This document shows positions 23,865 to 38,897 of a DNA stretch of 64,000 nucleotides, piece after piece. Origin of the DNA: Termitomyces sp. T153. Its lineage: Eukaryota > Basidiomycota > Agaricomycetes > Agaricales > Lyophyllaceae. The notes under the pieces are model-generated. The model did not search any database. It was given only the letters and a program-made list of their open reading frames with translations, and was not told where the DNA came from. A program made the translations under genes and the position numbers. Numbering within the stretch: position 1 is the stretch's first letter; each line of letters opens with the position of its first letter. Location of the stretch: NCBI GenBank assembly GCA_018296165.2, contig JACKQL020000167.1:1-64000 (forward strand). The letters are read 5' to 3'.

Positions 23865-26065
23865 CTAGATAGATTGAATGACACAGTCAACAACAGCGCA
23901 TCGACGCTCCTCAAGGACAATCTTGACACCTTGCTCAATGACGCGATTCAACCCTTCCTTTCCACTGTCGGCGGTACCAGCGACACCAACCCTTTTGCCC
24001 CACGCCCAACCAGCGGATGACGCGACCGCAATTTGTGCATAGTCTGGGCAATCTGGACCAAAGCCTACAGTAAGCTTCTCGCCAGTCGCTCTACTTCCAT
24101 GACCATCGGGGTGAACCCCAAGCATCGAGAGTTTAGGAGACTACAGGGTTTGATGAGGAGTAATTACTTTAACACCGGAAAGAGCTGACCTTCCACCCGC
24201 CATTGTTTAGAATGATCGTGAGGAACGGCTGAAAGGAGGAACGATTTAATCCACTACATGTGGACTTGGACCGACTGAGCTTACTGTCTTATACTTTTGC
24301 GCCATCCAGTACGCCGAACTTGGCACGCCGAACATGTACGAGCCATCGCCGACGATTGCCACGATCAAATCATAACCTCTCCCCTCTTTCTTCTCCTTGA
24401 TTTCTCCCCCAATATGAGCGCCAACAGCAGCTGCGAGAGCCCATCCTAATGAGGACCCGCCAGAACTAATCACACTGCCAGGGACTTCAGGCCTCAGATG
24501 CATCCATGCCGTCTGATAGTTGCTGATACTCTCATTCAAGAACAACGTTCGAAGGGCATGACCATGACTTGATGTTGCATGCTGAATTACCTTCCGGAGT
24601 ACCCCAAGGATATTAGGAACAGTTATTGTTGCCCCCGACACACCACTCTCGCTGTGGACCTCAGGATACGCTGCCTCTGCCTCATTAAGCTCTCGTACCA
24701 TCTCCTCATGGCGAACTTTCAACGACCTCCCACGCGTCACCACGTCTTTGCTGATCGTGGGATCGTCCAAGTTCCTTCCCCGCTCATCACCCCTCTTCAC
24801 GACCTCTATGATCTGCTCGAGCGCCCGCTCTGCATCCGCACGACACAACATCTCCGCACTGACATGCCAGAACCCAGTACTAGTAGTGGTTTTGAGCGGG
24901 TCACCGCCATCGAGCACGAATACGCGCGCATCGGGGGATGGCGCGTTGTTCGCCGGAATCCAGGGAAGATCGCAGTCGATGATGAGGATAGTGTCTGCTG
25001 CTGGAAGATGTGGAGTATGTGCGCCTGGAGCGAGGAAGGACACGCCTGCGAAGAATGGGTGTGAGAAGGGGAAGTTGACGGCGCTTGGGCAGGTTGAGAC
25101 GACGGGAATGGAAAGGAGTGTGGAGAGGGCGATGAGCGCGGGGACAGCGTTTAAATTGCGTCCTAGGAAGGAGGTGATAATCAGAGGGTATTTAGAGGTG
25201 AGGAGGGCGGAGGCTATATGCAATGCGGCTTGGGAAGGGTGAGTTAGATATACAGTGGTTTGCTTGGAAGTCAACTGACCTGTTGGAGATAAGCCATTTG
25301 GTTCTATTGCAGGCCATCTTTGGAACTCAAGAGGCTTTAAAGGTTGGGAAACTTCTTCCTCCATGACCTCTCGGCGAGCCCATAGATATACAGGACCCTT
25401 TGGATCGCTGGTCGCACTGCCAGACAACGTGAGTGGAACATCACTTGGGACATTCTGAACAAACTTACACTTGTAAAGCTCTGCCGACATATTGCGACAC
25501 AGTTGAACTACTAGATATTTGTGCTGTGTACCGCATGTATTGTCGATTGATGGCAGACTGGTCGGGTACATCTTCTCTCATTGAGGGGCTAGAACTCACA
25601 TTGGCAGGAAATCAATACCTTGCATCCACATGATCCATTCATTCCTTGCTCCCTTCAGCTCTTTGTTGTCGGTGCTTGACGCTGAAGCTCCTGCATAGAT
25701 CAAAACAGGTGTCCTGCCGCGATCGACGTTATGAATTGCTCCTGCGAGCGCCTATATAGATAACATCTTATAAATGCCGAAATTGACCGAGATCAACTAG
25801 AACAACTCACTTGAGTACCAACATCGACATGCACAATCACCGCGGCAGGCTTCCCGGTGATCTGCGCGTATCCTTGCGCAGCGCTCAATGCAACCATCTC
25901 ATTGGGGCACGTCACAATTTCTGGTTTTGTTCTCCCATTATCTTCGATGCGCTGTCGCTCTAGGTCCTCCAGAAGTGCAGGGTGGTCAGAGCCCCAGTTC
26001 ACGAAAGCATGGGTGATCCCAGCGTCCGCCAAAGACTTCAAAAACACTGAGGAAGTGGTGTACAT
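23865..26065 (-). CDS. ThDP-dependent enzyme (acetolactate synthase / benzoylformate decarboxylase family)
   Basis: Exons: 26065-25811, 25751-25619, 25574-25469, 25416-24285, 24228-24190 and 24140-23865. All phases agree and give 646 residues. Residues 1-170 form the pyrimidine-binding domain, with the catalytic Glu in CPNEM. The central domain follows. The C-terminal domain has the metal/ThDP motif GDGSYMFG and, about 30 residues on after splicing, NNGGW. The 39-nt exon 5 encodes exactly the PFLTIILNNGGWK box. Family members decarboxylate 2-oxo acids or make acetolactate; the substrate cannot be read from sequence. No mitochondrial presequence is evident. In exon 4 a 51-nt stretch (about 25281-25231) begins GTCAGT and ends AAG with a length divisible by three, so it may be an intron that can be retained without harm to the frame. 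The gene is divergent from the hydrolase gene at 27,022. Confidence 0.88.
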
Positions 26066-27021
26066 TGTCCCAGTGAGAATGGGGGAGAAATCGTGTGATC
26101 ACATAGGGCCTTTATGCTGTAGTTATCGTGGACATTGTGGTCACCTGGTGAGCGGCAGTGAGTGAATCCGAAGCGATTCGTCAGGTCCAATCAACGTCCT
26201 GAGAATGATATTCTGAAACAAAAAGAGCTACACATGAGAATTGCTGAGAATTCTGAAAAGTTAGACTGAATAGAATGATGGAGGTAAGAAAAGGAAAAGT
26301 TCCCAAGATCGTACTCACATTTATATATAAGTGGATTTCCGTTTGATTTGAATAACAGTAGGCTGCCCACTCTACTTACTGGTCCATCATACTTTGCTAC
26401 TTAGATACTCCCGCTTCCGAGCCACCGTCATCAGACACATAGAAGTATATCTATCTCATTCATGTCGTCAAAAGAGTTGAGAATAATTGCCGTCTTGTCT
26501 TGTCTTGTCTTGCATCTAGGTGTCAATCGCGAGAATGTCTGCCCTAACGTCCACGTGACTCACAAAGCCTGCCCGTGACCATGATGGTCCTCTCACGTCG
26601 GCGCATATTTTAGTTTATTGGGCGCCATCTGAGGCTGTACATTAATCATTGATGAGATAATTTTGCCATGTGGTATGCTCACCCACATAGGCTGTATACA
26701 ATTGCTCGTAGACGTGGAGGATTTCGATTAAGGGGTGGAAAACATAATAGAACCAGGTGATGACGTAAGGCCTACAGCCAGGTCTACTTGACTCACAGCG
26801 GTTCGTTGTTAGCGAGCGGTTTCCAGTCACTGCCCCATTGATCATCTTATACTCGATCCCAGTTTCAAGCAAGTTTGTGTCTTGAGAAGCCTGATTTGCA
26901 TGGTTTCGGACTTATTATCGGACAGGTATGACGTGAAACACCGCCCACATCTCGGTTGAGCGTCATTTTGTGGCCATAAATCCCTCAAAACCATCGCTAG
27001 TTGATCCCCCTTATTCTTACG
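26066..27021. promoter_or_regulatory. Divergent intergenic region, ThDP enzyme / hydrolase
   Basis: 956 bp separate two divergent start codons, so promoters of both genes lie here. A pentanucleotide microsatellite (cttgt repeated, 26,493-26,512) is present. No other element was recognised. Confidence 0.5.
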
Positions 27022-28135
27022 ATGAGCTACTGCGCTGGTTGTGCAACCTCCAGTCTCCCCCAGAGTGAGCCCACGGGGTACATCAGCACACACGGCGCCT
27101 ACTATTCTCCGTCACCTAATATTGACGCCAAGGACGAACATTCCGAGCGAGCCATCTTACTTTTGACAGATGACCCCTTCGAGAATTCTCGGATCCTGGC
27201 CGACAATCTAGCCATACGACTTGATTGTGATGTTTGGGTACCAGATTACTTCCAAGGTATGCCATGCGTGGAGCTCAAGCTTGGATTTCAGCTGACGTAT
27301 GGTCACAGGACCGCCACTCAATGTATACCCGCATCATCGTCTGCGACGTGCAGCCGGCGCTAATATGGGCGCCTATGAGTGGATCAGAACAAAACTCCGC
27401 AGAATACCATTGTTGATCAAAAATCGACCAGCCGTAATTGACGCAAGATTGTCGAAAGTACAGCATAACGATTTGTATCATCTTTTGATTGCTTGTTGAG
27501 ACCTCTTCAGTTCATCAAAGCACTTCAGGATGAGAAAGATTACTTGAAGATTGGTGCTGTTGGGTATGTCGTTGAGCGAAATATTCCTTTTTTCGCGAAC
27601 ATCTTCCAACACAGAATAGGTATTGCTCAGGCGGCTCCACAGCTATACGGCTAGCGTCCACAGGTTGGATTCAAAGTGTGGTTGTTTGTCATCCTCGGAA
27701 TTTTAAGCTACCGGAAGTTCAAGCGATAAGAGTATGTTCATCCGGTTTCAGGTCCATGGTTTCTTAAACACTCAACAACACTGTTAGATCCCCTGTGCAT
27801 GGATATGTGCCGAAGGTATGCGTTAACTTTCAGATCAATCGCACCCAAGCTGGACGTCTCCCAGACGATAAGTTCTTCTCTCGGCCTCTTCGGAGAAAAA
27901 CCGAGGCAACAATACGATGTAGAAGAAATCTCGAACACGAATTCATGGAATACAAAGGTCGGAGATTTTGACTATTTTCTGGAACTGAGTTTCTGACATT
28001 GATGAGGCGGCACTTGTAGGCACTTCGCACGGATTTGCCTGTAGCCCAGACCTAAGTGTGACAGAAATAAAAGAAGCTTACGAAGCGGCATTCGAACAAA
28101 CAGTTCGATGGTTTTCAAAGACGCTGCCAGTCTAG
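27022..28135 (+). CDS. Dienelactone hydrolase family protein
   Basis: Seven exons: 27022-27256, 27309-27457, 27511-27563, 27620-27731, 27788-27815, 27865-27957 and 28020-28135. Introns are 49-62 nt, phases all agree, and the product is 261 residues, the usual size. It is an alpha/beta hydrolase of the DLH family. The nucleophile Cys is in GYCSGGS, with the codon just after intron 3. The Asp is in the DDKFFS box at the start of exon 6, and the His is in GTSHGFA. All three catalytic residues are therefore kept. The N-terminus has the CxxC seen in fungal DLH-like proteins. Bacterial relatives open dienelactone in chloroaromatic breakdown; fungal ones are mostly of unknown substrate. No signal peptide, probably cytosolic. 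Start chosen as the first ATG in frame with the conserved region. Confidence 0.92.
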
Positions 28136-29690
28136 CGCATACGGATGTCCCTAGATACTAAGAAAGATTACTGTAATATATCCCTCTGTAAGTGCTCTAT
28201 TTCAATTCGCCCAGTTTTAGGATACATTCATAACTCCGAATGTATCTGTCTTCCGCTGTTATACGAACCACCGACAGTATTATATATTCTTGTACATATA
28301 CGTGTGTCGTCGTGGGAAGCGGTAGAATGATAACGGCCACAACAGTGCTGTTTATGATAATGCCGGTGAAATTGACAAGAACTACCACCGCGAGTACTGC
28401 TTGAATATGGGCATGAGTGTGAATTTCGAGTTGTAATAATTTCCTATGAGACTTGAAGCTAAGAATGGTGGGACTTCCGGCCAAGGTGAAACACTCGCTG
28501 GCTCTGTCAGTGTAGCGCGCGTGCAGCCCGATATGATCTTCACCTGTATCTCAACACAATCGACGAATTTGTTAACGAATACTCACTGCCAGCGCGAGTA
28601 TCTTCGCCTATATCTCGCTTTACCACATATGGGACATCACGACCGACTTATACTCTACACTGGAGCGGCAATGCCTCGCTCGAAAACCAAGCCTTCTTGC
28701 TAGGAATACAAATTCCTTAGATACCACGCCGTTCCACGAGTTTTGGTCAAGTGAAAGCATAGGCTGCGTGGGGGAAGTGTGCTGCGATTGAGGAAGATAC
28801 CCTCTCCGATTGTTAGGCATAAAGAGGGACGGCATAGGGACGGCAATCTCCCATACTATTCGGAGACAAGCCTAGGTTGTTCAACGTTGATGAGGTATGG
28901 AAGAGGGATCCGTTACGTTTTGCAACTGTTGTTCACGGACGTGCTCTTCATACTCAGCTTAGCTCACATCATACTGAGAAACGATATGCTTCAAACTTCC
29001 TAGCTTTGAAGACTGTGTTGCCAGACATACTTCCTCTACGAGTCGACAGCTGCATTGATAGCCTCTCCCAGACATGCGCAGCCGTCCAATCATTATCGCG
29101 AAAAACCTATGCCGACATACACGTAAGTGAGACGAGAACAAAGAAATCAAACAGGACTTTGTCCTTCACGGACCTCCGGATACCATTACCGGCGATTGGA
29201 TGAACGCAATCACAACGCTTAGATACTTACGGCATGTAAACTTCAAAATGTTGAATCGATACTTCAGTCAGCCCCTCGAGCTCCTGAATCTTGATCCTCG
29301 TCATTGTGTTCGTTCGGTATCAAGGTTTCAGATACGCAATAATAGTAGTCCAGAGATGAGTCTGAATGTCAAGCCCTTCAGAGCAAGCTTACCAAGAGAA
29401 ATTAACGTTACTTGGTCCTCCTGAATTTAGCAAGTTCAGGAGTATACGCTGATCACACTAACGCTAGTTGTGCAATAGAAGAGGCACCTACCCAAAATAA
29501 AATGAGTATGGGCCATATAGGCGAATCTCAGCTGGAGCCGAGTAGGCAAAACTTGTTAAGATCGGCAGTAAAATCGTAATTGAAAGAGGAAATGTTGATG
29601 TGTGCCACATAAGAGCTCGCACTGTCAGTTCTAGAAGAATTCGCGGTAGGAAAAACATCGCGAAGAGTATCGTACATAGCGTTGCATGCC
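28136..29690. other. Long spacer with possible gene remnant
   Basis: On the + strand, frames near 28,520-28,710 (containing NTIDEFVNEYSLPARVSS), 28,877-29,203 (KRYASNFLALKTVLPDILPL) and 29,155-29,424 (FVLHGPPDTITGDW, LRYLRHVNFKMLNRYF) have protein-like composition. They are separated by stops and frame changes without convincing introns. They may be pieces of one decayed gene or of a gene whose introns I failed to place. No family is recognised. Confidence 0.3.
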
Positions 29691-32658
<2,968 letters not shown>

Positions 32659-32994
32659 ATTTCGCGATGATTATTTTATCGTGACGTATTTCAATCCTAT
32701 TCGAGCTTCAAAGCCTTTCACGTTCGCCGTTCAACTTGCCAAGGTATACCGTCGGCTTCGCGAGATTCAGAGACCCTGCAAGGATCCGGGATGAGAAACC
32801 AGTTTGACCTCTGGTTCGGAATTCACAGGAGTGTCTATATCGGTTATTCAGCGCAGAAAACGTTTCAAGCAAATATAACGTTGACGTATTGAATAGTCCG
32901 AGATCTAGAGTTGGCCTTTCAAAGTTCTCTAAAAAGGAATGTCACGCCGTGACTGGCGCATTGTGATCGCGCCGCTGCCTGTGTTAATCCAGGC
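32659..32994. promoter_or_regulatory. Shared divergent promoter region AFG2 / GPI16
   Basis: 336 bp between the two start codons contain both promoters. No TATA box or known factor site was recognised. Confidence 0.5.
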
Positions 32995-34922
32995 ATGCAA
33001 GCTGGCTGGCTGGTCAGGCTGCTCCTAGGCTCTTTTCTGCTTGTGCCAACGCTTGGATACTCTCAATTGGAACAGTTTGATGAGGAGCTTACCATAAAAT
33101 CCCTGCGTGATGGCAAAGTCTTTTCTAAATTCTCCTTCACAACTATATTGAAAGGAGCGTCACCACGGGACCCTCGAAACCTCGGAACAGATGATGTTTG
33201 TAAGTTTTATGTCGAGTCGGTACTTTGAAATGCTGATGTACCTTATCTACAGCTCAACATTACATTGTGTTTCCATTAGCTCTTGGTCAAATTCTTCGAG
33301 AATATGCTGTGACTGAATTACACCTTTCCTTGAACGCTGGGAAATGGAACTACGACCGCTGGGGCTATCCTGAAGAACCTGGAGTAGGAACTGGTGCAGA
33401 ACTATGGACGTGGATGGGAGATAGTACTCAATCAAGGTCTGCAAACAAATGTATTCGTTTATCTCCTCATAATTTATTCACGACTAATGAAGCATCAATG
33501 AACGATGGAGAGGCCTCCGGAATGCATTGGCTGGCTTATTCTGCGCTTCACTCGGTTCTCTCGATGAACAGAGGACTACCTCTCCAGCGCGATCATTTCT
33601 TCCAGAAGGACACTTGCCGGACTGGGGAATTCCACATCAGATTCGACATGCTTCTCTCCCTTCAGAAAACGTGTGCACAGAGAACCTGACGCCATTCCTC
33701 AAACTCCTTCCGTGCAAGTCTCTGTCGGGTATTGCAAGCCTGTTGAATCCTCATCGCCTTTTCGACGCCGACTGGCATGGAATGAGCGTGCATGTGTTAT
33801 GGCGCGAGAATCGGGGCGTCGAGATTCGATTAACTTTCCAAACTATCTCAGATCCTCTGCGCCTATCTTCTGGAAGGAAGCAAGGTGAAATTTCTTTCTG
33901 GATACTTTTTCAATTGTCGTCATTGATAGGCTACTAGATTGGTCTTTCCGGACTTTGTTTGATCGCACAATTGAGAAGACGTGCCCTGTTGCTCAGTCGA
34001 GCCGAGTTGTCGTTACTCTACCAACCTCTGTAGCGTATGCCATTGAGCCCGAACCTTCTTCGGTTGTATTGGGTCTTGCTAGTTTCGATATCTCGAATTG
34101 TAGGTCCCGATCACAAACCACTATCCATCGCCAACTTACCTAAGTCAATTTCAGCTATCAAACCTCTCGATATCGGGCTTCGCTTCGCAGGAGACTTTCA
34201 ATACCGTGAGTGATTCAAAGCCCTCATCAGATACACGAGCTTATATCTTGTAGCCGTTGATTTCGATGCTCCTCTCACATCCTTGTCTGTGCAACGGATC
34301 TTACACGGCTCGAGTCAGGCTTATGGCCAGCTCTCTGTTAAGTTGACCAATCATCAAGCTGAGCCGCTGCGTGTCGTGTATCTGGAGACCATGCCCTGGC
34401 TCATCCAATTTTACCTTCACACACTAAAGATTCACATTGACGGCATGCGGAATGGTAAGTACATTCGAGACATAGTCTATTCGATGCCTAATCACCTAAT
34501 GCCAATTGACAGATAACGCGATGTCGGAAGTGACCTATATTCCCGCAGTGCCACATGCCCGCCCTGCGACTTTCCAATGTGTTCTTTCGATCCCTTCTGG
34601 TGCTACTATGGACCTAAGTATGGATGTTGCCAAGTCCTTCCTTCGGTACACCGAACATCCTCCGGACGCACAGAGAGGATGGGACTTGCCTCCCGCGGTC
34701 TTCACCTTGATCGAAGCCAACCAAACTAGCCCTTTGAATACGAATCGTCGACTGTATACACCTACACTTCTCGTCGACCTTGCTACACCGGACTTCAGCA
34801 TGCCCTATAACGTAATCATCTTCACCTGTTCACTCATCGCTTTCCTTTTCGGTAGTGTATTCAATCTGTTGACGAGAAAGTTTGTGGTAGTCCGCATCGA
34901 TCCAGACAAAAAGAATGAATAA
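32995..34922 (+). CDS. GPI16: GPI transamidase subunit Gpi16 / PIG-T
   Basis: Seven exons: 32995-33199, 33253-33436, 33493-33884, 33938-34099, 34155-34205, 34254-34454 and 34513-34922. Phases agree throughout; 534 residues. A hydrophobic N-terminal signal sequence (from the ATG at 32995) is followed by the luminal region with family motifs: HYIVFPLALGQIL, GAELWTWM, NALAGLFCASL, CTENLTPFLKLLPC and PWLIQFYLHTL. A single membrane helix (about residues 497-520, SLIAFLFGSVFNLLTR) ends in a short basic tail. Gpi16 forms the disulfide-linked scaffold of the ER transamidase with Gpi8 and stabilises the complex that attaches GPI anchors. The Cys of CTENLTP is a good candidate for a conserved disulfide. 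Confidence 0.95.
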
Positions 34923-37900
34923 ATTGAATCACTCGTCGCCAACCTGTGGCGAACTTGTATCGTAATCGGAGTACCATACTTACCCTGTTGGAAGGATAAA
35001 CGGCACCCGGCTTATCTTTCTGATGGAACTTGTGACTTTGAGACGGGCAACAAGGGTCCGACCGTTGTCATCGAGTACGTCGGAGTACCCTTCCAGTCTT
35101 GATGATTCTATGGTCGACAGACGTTGGGCCGATGTCATTTTTTTAGTAAATTTCCAGGAACTTCGTAAGGAGAAATTGCTGGTGCCTCATTTTGTCCTGA
35201 CCATCATCTGAAGCCGTTGCGGTGTTTCCTGATGTTTCCTCCATGGTTACGCGAGCGATGCAAAGGATGGCCGCAACGGCTTCGGAATACTTTTGGCCCG
35301 GGATGGAGGGATCTCCACGTGATGTCAGGCTTGCGGGGCCATTGCCTCTGCAAGGCTGCGACCCGAAATCCTGTTCAGGGCTTAATCTTTGGATGTGAGG
35401 CCTTCCTGAAAGAGGCCCAAAATCTTGTGTTACAAACTTAGTCGTTATCATGTGGAGCTAGCTGTATTATTGTATTATGATCGGTGGAGAAGTCGAACCT
35501 TGTTCGGAAATATTCTATGGAAGATCTTTGTTTTCTCAAAAAAATAGGAACATTTATTAACCCTAAAACTCAAAGTTTTTTCGGTGTCCGGCAGTCTAGA
35601 CAACTACGAGGAGATAGGGACACAAGGATTCCCACTAACTCAATCGCCATTGGAGTTTTCGGAATTTCGGGAAGTAGCGCGCTTGCTCCCAGTCCAAGCC
35701 TGGGACTAATGTAAAACTCAATGGATATAAACTTAGATCACATGGTGTGATATACTATTGGATCGAAAGGAACCCGCTAATACATACCATGCGCTAAATC
35801 TCACGCAAGAAAAGCTCGTTACTCCAGAACGGATGTGGCTATACTGATGTATGATGGATCCCACTGCGACTTGATGCCGCGCGCTTAGACTCGGAGCAAA
35901 AACGATAAATAGATCACAGTCGAGTACCGGTTGGTGGTCCAACGATCGTCAACTTCCCCCCTCATTTCCATCTGCACCACAAGACTCGATTTCTTGCTAA
36001 TCATGTGCCGACGACTTGCGTGCGTACTTTGCGGCTTCGATGGTATCGGTGCTGACCATTCTCATTCTTGGCAGACAGGGAACACGTTGGAAACGCTGTG
36101 GGGTTCGTTGACCGACCTCTCGATTTCGAGATTCTCATTGAGCTCTGTCCCATGATATACAGCACTTCCAGCGACATATGATCGTCGCTATCATGGATTG
36201 CAACTCATATCGCTGCTCATTAAGCCACTTCCATCCCCCAGAATGCAGGCCGCCAAGCTGCCGTTGCTATAATGTTTGCCTTCTTACCTCGTCTGGAACC
36301 AATATCTGATCCTTGGGTCTGCGGCGCGTAGGTTTATGGTGAACAAATTGAACAAGACGTCGATACTGTCGATGAGTACTGCTTCCAATGTCGGTTAGCA
36401 CAGGAACACGCTGCTGGCCGCTTCGACCGCACATTCGGAACAAACAACACTTAAGAAAGCTTGAGTCTGGCTGCTTGTCCATCACTTGACATATTCCTTA
36501 TGTATATATCCTTGGACTTCATGTATGTATATCCCATGTAATGATCCGTGCCTTGCGATGACGCATGCGTACCTCTATGGCGAAACATAGATCAACGTTT
36601 GCCGACGAAATTATGTGCCTAAAACCAAGAAATCCGTAAGGAAGCTTGAGCTTGAGCTCAAATAAGAGGTTTTACGATATTATCTGGGCATGCGGGTCCA
36701 CAGAAGGTCACGTTCGCCAAATTGCCAACACAGGTGACCTGTCTGTGAAGGGCCTGCTCAGCCCTGGGTCAGATGGAAGCAGGACCAATTATGTACGTAC
36801 ATACATTTGGCGAATTTCAAATAATTCGCGATATGCTATCGGTCCTCAGTCTACTTCAGCTGTGGGTGTGGATTGGTCACGTAGGGGTGGTGAACATGTG
36901 CGGGATAAGTATACAAGATGCTTGGAATCTCAGCAAAGTTTGATAACGCATGTACCAGGCAGCCACAAAGCCGGGAAGACAAATATACGTATGACGAAAG
37001 AGAACCATTCTCCTGTAGACTCTTGAAGATCAGACAAAACGCACAAATGACTCTGTCCTATCTGGAAATCACAAATACTTGATGGTCGGAACACGCTGTA
37101 ACAACCCCTCACATCTGCAACGTAATACATAGTCATTTGAAGGTCCGTCAGAATGAGAATAAGCTCTATTGTTGGTCTGTTCAGACGTGGCATCCTCAGC
37201 GCGATTTGTCCAAAGAGGTTGACCAAGACATGCTAGCACCAAAAAGTCGTGGCTGTAGCGAAATACCCTCAAGCATTTTCAATCGCGACTGGATAATTAA
37301 GATGACCTTCTTGATGATACAGAGGCCATCGGTGATTTTGCAGACCGAGATGACCATCTTTCCCTGACAAAGACTAGCTTATGGCAGCTCTATAGGCGTC
37401 ATCGTCTGGATTCGGAACCAGTAAGCCCAATCATTTGATGAATCTAAATAGCTGCAAGAGCCTCGAGTCCTTCTTCCGAAAGAATTTTTCGTTCGGATTA
37501 CACAAAAGTCTCGTCGACAGTCCTCTTCCTTGGTATCTATATACCAAAAGCATAAGACATCTGGCTCAAGGCTTATAGAAGAAAAGAGACCTATCAAATA
37601 AACTGTTCTTTTGTGCCGTAATGCACAAACTTCAATTTTAACCTGTACTGAAGGAGGAAATAGTAGGATATTGATTGAAGTTGGCCCGTTCGTTGGTCCA
37701 TGCGAGATATATGGGATATAACTTTTCCTGATGATGAACCATACAAGAAATTTCTAGTAAGTAAAGCGGTCTTGACTAATCTTGGATTTCGTTCCTTTCT
37801 TCCCTTATAGAGTGCAGGGCCAATTTAACGCCGGGGAAATTTCAATAGTGGAGCAGTTGATAGGAGGTCGGGAAAGCCACGTGACAAACCAAAGCAGCGT

Positions 37901-37959
37901 CAATCCCGCCTTGCAAGTGTTAAGTCCGACCCACCCCGAATACCAAATCGTTCATCACG
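34923..37959. other. Three-kilobase intergenic stretch, no gene seen
   Basis: Open frames are short on both strands and none shows domain motifs, good intron borders in phase or biased codon use. No terminal repeats or transposon domains were recognised either. It could hold a lineage-specific gene with many introns or a non-coding RNA, but nothing in the sequence supports either. Confidence 0.45.
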
Positions 37960-38411
37960 ATGCACGCCTCCCTCGTCCGCCGCCAGCTCCAGGGGTTGAT
38001 TCCCCCTAAGATTGCCACTCCCAAGCTCGTTGTAAGTGTGTAATTGCAAATTTCCACGTCAGAGAATCTAACGAAATTTTTCTAGTCTGGTGAATCGGGC
38101 ACCGGACTTGGACCTCTAGTCGACTTCTACTCCAAGCTTCCAAAAGGCCAGGCTACCCCTCGTGTCGGTGGCATCAAGGCTCGTCTCTTTAGTGGAGCAA
38201 ACGCCTCGGGCAAGCCTATCGTCGCGTTGATTGTTGGACTCTTCGCTATTGGTTACACCCTAGACTATAACAGTGCGTCGTCATGCTTTTTGATCTTTGA
38301 ATTAGCGCTGAATACACGCCACAGTGCACCTGAGTACGTTGACCTCACCCTCATGGGGCACTTTCCCTGCTGACTCCGGCTTCAGAGCACCACAAGAACC
38401 ATGCTCACTGA
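37960..38411 (+). CDS. ATP17: Mitochondrial ATP synthase subunit f
   Basis: Exons 37960-38031, 38086-38272, 38325-38333 and 38386-38411 give 97 residues (yeast Atp17 about 101). The basic N-terminus (MHASLVRRQ) suits mitochondrial import. The body (GLGPLVDFYSKLPKG) leads to one membrane helix (PIVALIVGLFAIGYTLDYN) and a His-rich tail MHLKHHKNHAH. Subunit f sits in the membrane Fo part and helps dimerise the enzyme. The tail is assembled from a 9-nt exon (38325-38333) and a 26-nt exon, and only this splicing gives the conserved ending. Introns are 52-54 nt. Convergent with RCE1. Confidence 0.92.
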
Positions 38412-38897
38412 GCGTAGACATTGGTTATGGATGTTGGGTTGTGCATGCAATAGAATTTGGAAATCATGATGCTCGAGCTCTAGGGTGCCCTTCAGACGTC
38501 TCAATTGGATGTCTCAGCGATCAGCCTTGTGTGCCTTTGACTTTTCAAAGGGTCCGAGTGATGATATCACGGACGCTCCAGGACAATCAAGCGTGAACAC
38601 CTCAATCATCGTACTGAGAACCATATTGAATCCTTACGCTTACGGTTCTTCTTTTTCGATGATCCAGGAGATCATCTGAGAAGCACAAATGAACCTGTTT
38701 CAATCTAAAAACCATTGGTAATGACATTGATTGAATAGGATGATAGCTACCTGAGTGTCCGTGACTAAAAGAACTTCATGTACCTGTCCATTGAATTTGG
38801 AAGCTCCGAATTATATCCACAATGCTAATTGTACACTATTATACCCACTCCGCTGATGAAGCAAATCTAAGCAAATTCCTTCCATGACCTTGAGCTA
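38412..38897. other. Convergent intergenic region ATP17 / RCE1
   Basis: 486 bp between two 3' ends. No gene or repeat seen; presumably holds both 3' UTRs. Confidence 0.5.

Noticed and set aside
24579..25242. Plus-strand frames of about 160 codons
   Set aside because: They lie opposite exon 4 of the ThDP enzyme, whose domain motifs and splice phases are strong; these are shadows.
35560..35575. Telomere-like repeat (aaccctaaa)
   Set aside because: A single occurrence in unique DNA, no tandem array.
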